A DNA stretch of 8,386 nt, from assembly GCA_031366605.1 (NCBI GenBank), contig JANLOO010000014.1:1-8386 (forward strand). The letters are read 5' to 3'. The position numbers and the translations under genes are program-made. Under the pieces are notes generated by a model that did not search any database, was not told the origin of the DNA, and was given only the letters and a program-made list of their open reading frames with translations. Shown here one piece after another: positions 5,617 to 8,386 of this stretch; the stretch's first letter is position 1; every line of letters begins with the position of its first letter. The DNA comes from CALMEC01 sp031366605. Its GTDB lineage: Bacteria > Actinomycetota > Thermoleophilia > Miltoncostaeales > Miltoncostaeaceae.

Positions 5617-6393
5617 TTACACCGCCGCCGTCTCGGGGGAGCCGAACTCGACGTACCCGACCGACTCGAGGTGGTCGGCCAATTCCGGGCCGCCGGTCTT
5701 GGCGATGCGCCCCTCGTACATCACGTGAACGACATCCGGCTTGATGTAAGTGAGGATCCGGGTGTAGTGCGTGATGATCAAGACGCCCAGGTTGTCGCCG
5801 CGCAGGGCGTTGACGCCGTTGCTGACGACCTTGAGCGCGTCGATGTCCAGGCCCGAGTCGGTCTCGTCCAGCACGGCGAACCGTGGCTTGAGGAGCGCCA
5901 TCTGCAAGATCTCGTGGCGCTTCTTCTCGCCACCCGAGAACCCCTCGTTCAGGTACCGGTCGGCGAAGCTCTTGTCGAACTCCAGCAACTCGCTGGCCTC
6001 GTTGAAGAGCTTGACGAACTCGCGCGGGGCGACCTCCTCGCCGCGGACGGCGCCGAGCGACGTGCGCAGGAAGTTCATGACCGACACACCGGGGACCTCG
6101 AGCGGGTACTGCATCGCCAGGAACATGCCCTTGCGTGCGCGTTCGTCGGCGCCCATCGTCTCGTCCTCATCGGCGCTGGCCACGACCTCGCCGTCGAAGA
6201 TGACGCGGCCTTCGGTGATGGTGTAGCGCGGGTGGCCCGCCAGGGCGTACGCCAGGGTGCTCTTGCCCGAGCCGTTGGGACCCATCAAGGCATGCACCTC
6301 GCCCTGCGGGACCTCCAAGTCGACGCCGCGCAGGATCTCGGTGTCGTCGACATTGACCTTCAGGCCTTCAATCTTGAGGATGGGCTCAGGCAC
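5617..6393 (-). CDS. sufC: SufC, ATPase of the SufBCD scaffold complex
   Basis: SufC is the ABC-type ATPase that drives conformational change in the SufB2C2D / SufBC2D scaffold during cluster assembly; it is cytosolic and not a transporter. The 258-aa protein shows Walker A GPNGSGKST (38-46), Q-loop Gln95 in MQYPLEVPG, signature FSGGEKKR (152-159), Walker B FAVLDETDSGLD (172-183) and switch His209 in ITHYTR. The FSGGEKKR and ETDSGLD forms are particular to SufC. The start is GTG at 6393, with GGAG about 9 nt upstream. It is the first gene after a 174-bp gap that contains a palindrome and a candidate leader hairpin, so it may have its own promoter besides read-through from sufB. Confidence 0.97.
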   Translation of the reverse strand: MPEPILKIEGLKVNVDDTEILRGVDLEVPQGEVHALMGPNGSGKSTLAYALAGHPRYTITEGRVIFDGEVVASADEDETMGADERARKGMFLAMQYPLEVPGVSVMNFLRTSLGAVRGEEVAPREFVKLFNEASELLEFDKSFADRYLNEGFSGGEKKRHEILQMALLKPRFAVLDETDSGLDIDALKVVSNGVNALRGDNLGVLIITHYTRILTYIKPDVVHVMYEGRIAKTGGPELADHLESVGYVEFGSPETAAV

Positions 6394-6429
6394 GCGCGAG
6401 TGCTCCGTTCCAGAGGGGGCGTTGATGAT

Positions 6430-6452
6430 CCGGCGAGTGAAAATCCCGCCAG
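6430..6452 (-). other. Possible RNA hairpin in the sufC leader
   Basis: On the minus strand CTGGCGGG (6452-6445) can pair with CTCGCCGG (6437-6430) around a 7-nt loop ATTTTCA. The stem has 8 pairs, of which two are G-U type. It falls between the palindrome at 6473-6488 and the sufC start. It could act as a leader structure or a weak attenuator of read-through from the Rieske gene. No T-run follows it. Function is unproven. Confidence 0.35.
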
Positions 6453-6472
6453 ACGCGGACGCAGGGAGGGTT

Positions 6473-6488
6473 CATATCTGAAGATATG
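6473..6488. promoter_or_regulatory. Palindromic candidate operator / promoter upstream of sufC
   Basis: CATATCTGAAGATATG has perfect 7-base arms around a GA centre. Three more bases on each side (GGG/CCC) pair after a 2-base mismatch. It is an AT-rich island in strongly GC-rich DNA, placed 80 bp before the sufC start, inside the only sizeable gap of the sufB-to-sufS run. On the minus strand it includes TATCTT (6486-6481), which fits TANNNT, so a bound repressor would cover the -10 box. It does not resemble the known IdeR box, nor the CAAC-N6-GTTG motif of cyanobacterial SufR. The regulator is unknown. Confidence 0.5.
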
Positions 6489-6567
6489 GGCCCGACCGAG
6501 GACAAGCCCCGGAGCGGTCCCGTGTCAGGGCGACGTTTGAATCTGGCGGAGATTTGCAGCCGTCGGA

Positions 6568-6936
6568 TCACGACGAGCCCTTTGGAACGGAGCAACTGTA
6601 TTCCTTTCGATCGAGCAGGGGATGGGGGTGCGAGGGCGTGGGGTCGACGAAGACGCGACCGTCGCGGACTTCGACCCGGAAGGTGGGGAGGGGCAGCGTC
6701 GCCGGCGGTGTCGCGGCTTCGCCGGTCGAGACCCGAAAGAACGCGCCGTGATGCGGGCATTCGATCTTGCCGTCCTCGATGTACCCGCCCGAGAGGCTCT
6801 GGAGGGCATGCGTGCAGGTGTCGTGGATCGCGTGGAACGTGCCGTCCAGGTTGACCAGGCAGATCGGCTTGCCGTCCACGTCGACACGGAGGGACGTGCC
6901 GGACGCCACCTCGTCGACTCCTGCGACGTCGATCAA
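6568..6936 (-). CDS. Rieske-type [2Fe-2S] ferredoxin of the SUF locus
   Basis: A 122-aa soluble Rieske protein similar to the ferredoxin parts of dioxygenase systems. The cluster ligands are Cys41 and His43 (DTCTHA) and Cys60 and His63 (CPHHGAFF). It is commonly found between sufD and sufC in actinobacterial SUF operons, where an electron-transfer role in cluster assembly is supposed but not established. Translation starts with TTG at 6936 in a TTGA overlap with the sufD stop, so the two genes are coupled. No disulfide Cys pair of the cytochrome bc1 type is present, and no signal or membrane segment is seen. Residues 98-122 (Pro/His/Ser-rich, ending VPKGSS) extend beyond the usual fold and look disordered. 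A 174-bp gap then separates it from sufC. Confidence 0.92.
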   Translation of the reverse strand: MIDVAGVDEVASGTSLRVDVDGKPICLVNLDGTFHAIHDTCTHALQSLSGGYIEDGKIECPHHGAFFRVSTGEAATPPATLPLPTFRVEVRDGRVFVDPTPSHPHPLLDRKEYSCSVPKGSS

Positions 6937-8156
6937 TTCCGCACCTTGCGTTCGATCGCTGCGCTCAGTTCGTCGCGGATCTCGGTGAGCTCGACCTCGT
7001 CCAGAACTTCTTGGCAGAAGCCCTCGACGATGAGCTGCTTGGCGGCGTCGCGTGGGACCCCGCGGGACTCGAGGTAGAACAGGTGCTCGTCATCCACGCG
7101 GCTGACCGCGCCTGCGTGCGAGCACTTGACCTCGGCGGTCTCGATCTCGAGGAACGGGATCGTGTCGGCGCGCGCCCCCTCGTTGAGGACCAGGTTGCGG
7201 TTGGTCTGGTACGCGTCGGTCCCGGGCGCGCCGGGCGGCACGACCAGGTTGCCGAAGAAGATCGTGTGCGCCGAGTCCTTGATGGCGCCCTTGTAGAGCA
7301 GGTTGGAGTAGGTGTTGGGCGCTTCGTGACGCGAGATCACCCGGTGCTCGAAGTGCTGGTCGTCCGAGGCGAAGAACAGTCCGAGCGCGCGGGCATCGGC
7401 GCCTTGCCCGACGCACCTGAGCGTGGGCTCGACGCGGACGACGTCACCGCCCAGCGTCACGACGACCGAGCGCACTTTGGCGTCTTTGCCGACGCTGGCC
7501 TGGACGATCGCGTGGTGGCGGACGCCCTTGCCCCAGTCAATGATCGAGACGTGCTCAAGCTCAGCACCTTCGGCGACGAACATCTCGACAACGGTGGAGA
7601 CGTTGACCGAGCCATCGAGGTCCGGTGAGGCGTAGCGGTCGATGACCGTCGCTTTGGCGCCGCGCTCGATGATGATCAGCGTTCGTCCGAAGACCCGTCC
7701 AGCTGCGCCGGTGACCGTCGAGAGCGCCTCGACCGGAAGGTCCACGTGGACGCCTGCAGGGACGTAGACAAACGTGCCCGAGTCCCAGCGTGCGGCGTTG
7801 AGCGCGCCCGGCTTGTCGTCGAACCCGACGAGGGAGTAGAGCCGCTCGCGGACCAATGCCTCGTGCGACGACAGCGCGTCGGCGAGGTCGGCGACGATGA
7901 CGCCGGTTGGTGCCGCACCCGGCACCTCGGTGATCGCGCCATCGACGAACGTCAAGCGCGCAGTGCGCTCACCCGCGTGCGACGCGGATGCCACGGCGGT
8001 GGCGTCGAGCGCATGAGGTTCGGGGCCTTCGAGTGCGAGGTCGGTCGGCGGCGTGAAGCGCCACTCCTCCTCCTGCCCGGTCAGGGCAGGGAGGGTGGTG
8101 AACGTCTTCGCGGCGGCCGCCCGGGCGTCAGCGGCCCAGGTGGGCGCGTTACCCAA
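6933..8156 (-). CDS. sufD: SufD, scaffold subunit of the SufBCD complex
   Basis: SufD pairs with SufB to form the scaffold on which Fe-S clusters are built, and is linked to iron acquisition. The 407-aa protein has the family's beta-helix core (about 130-330) and the C-terminal helical segment with KCSHAGAVSRVDDEHLFYL. Here Cys345 and His347 correspond to Cys358 and His360 of E. coli SufD; the His is important for cluster formation. QTNRNLVLNEGA (317-328) is another family hallmark. The N-terminal helical part includes EWRFTP (31-36). The start is TTG at 8156, overlapping the end of sufB by 8 bases, with GGAGG (8167-8163) at good distance. No other in-frame start exists before the conserved part begins. 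Confidence 0.95.
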   Translation of the reverse strand: MGNAPTWAADARAAAAKTFTTLPALTGQEEEWRFTPPTDLALEGPEPHALDATAVASASHAGERTARLTFVDGAITEVPGAAPTGVIVADLADALSSHEALVRERLYSLVGFDDKPGALNAARWDSGTFVYVPAGVHVDLPVEALSTVTGAAGRVFGRTLIIIERGAKATVIDRYASPDLDGSVNVSTVVEMFVAEGAELEHVSIIDWGKGVRHHAIVQASVGKDAKVRSVVVTLGGDVVRVEPTLRCVGQGADARALGLFFASDDQHFEHRVISRHEAPNTYSNLLYKGAIKDSAHTIFFGNLVVPPGAPGTDAYQTNRNLVLNEGARADTIPFLEIETAEVKCSHAGAVSRVDDEHLFYLESRGVPRDAAKQLIVEGFCQEVLDEVELTEIRDELSAAIERKVRN

Positions 8157-8386
8157 TCGATCCCTCCATCTGAAGTTCGATGAGCCGGTTGAGCTCGACG
8201 GCGTACTCCATGGGCAGCTCCTTGGCGATCGGCTCGATGAACCCTCGGACGATCATCGCCATCGCGGCGTCCTCGGAGAGGCCGCGGCTCATCAGGTAGA
8301 AGATCTGGTCGTCGGCGACCTTGGACACCGTGGCCTCATGGCCGATGGAGGTGTCCTCCTCCTGGATGTCCATGTACGGGTAGGTG
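8149..8386 (-). CDS. sufB: SufB, scaffold subunit of the SufBCD complex (C-terminal part)
   Basis: The gene enters from the right edge; only the last 78 codons are present. The translated end, with TYPYMDIQEEDTSIG, HEATVSK, FYLMSRGLSEDAAMAMI and VELNRLIELQMEGSIG, is typical of SufB. The HEAT motif holds the His and Glu equivalent to His433 and Glu434 of E. coli SufB, the latter being important for cluster assembly. An internal ATG at 8373 is not the real start, because the family sequence continues upstream to the edge. SufB is the main cluster scaffold and partners SufC and SufD, encoded next. Confidence 0.95.
   Translation of the reverse strand, partial: TYPYMDIQEEDTSIGHEATVSKVADDQIFYLMSRGLSEDAAMAMIVRGFIEPIAKELPMEYAVELNRLIELQMEGSIG
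8161..8167 (-). promoter_or_regulatory. Ribosome binding site deciding the sufD TTG start
   Basis: GGAGGGA on the minus strand lies inside the last codons of sufB and places TTG 8156 at a 6-nt spacing from GGAGG. It supports this unusual start codon and the 8-base overlap of the two genes. Confidence 0.7.

Overview
This window is a high-GC bacterial chromosome segment that carries most of a SUF iron-sulfur cluster assembly locus. Nearly all genes lie on the minus strand, so the locus reads from right to left. The gene order sufB-sufD-Rieske-sufC-sufS followed by sufU-sufT and an A-type carrier, with GTG and TTG starts and short overlaps, is typical of Actinobacteria. The style of the inserted plus-strand protein, with its Pro/Arg-rich beta C-terminus, makes me think of Thermoleophilia/Solirubrobacterales. 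That last step is a judgement, not a demonstrated fact.

Right part (8386 to 5605): the 3' end of sufB, then sufD, then a Rieske-type [2Fe-2S] ferredoxin, all coupled by overlaps. A 174-bp gap follows, holding a perfect 7-2-7 palindrome and a possible leader hairpin. After it come sufC and sufS, 11 bp apart. SufB, SufC and SufD form the scaffold/ATPase complex. SufS supplies persulfide sulfur.

Middle (4369 to 2789): an unrecognised gene on the opposite strand, predicted to encode an exported lipoprotein of about 526 aa. It splits sufS from sufU. It converges on sufS with only 6 bp between stop codons and diverges from sufU across a 135-bp promoter region. That region has a good -10 box for sufU and a TANNNT box placed for a leaderless transcript of the inserted gene.

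Left part (2653 to 448): sufU (zinc-dependent sulfur acceptor), sufT (DUF59/MIP18) and a SufA/ErpA-like carrier, all overlapping. Four bases later comes a fold-type II PLP enzyme of the serine racemase / threonine dehydratase family. Its full-length frame has no ATG, GTG or TTG start. A 356-bp gene-free stretch follows, with a strong hairpin (likely terminator), a small palindrome and a 33-nt imperfect inverted repeat. The first 30 codons of an RdgB/HAM1-type nucleotide pyrophosphatase lie at the edge.

Most of the window is a well-known pathway. The parts worth a second look are the inserted lipoprotein gene, the start and catalytic type of the PLP enzyme, the palindrome before sufC and the inverted repeat before rdgB. 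I do not see a clearly new multi-gene system.
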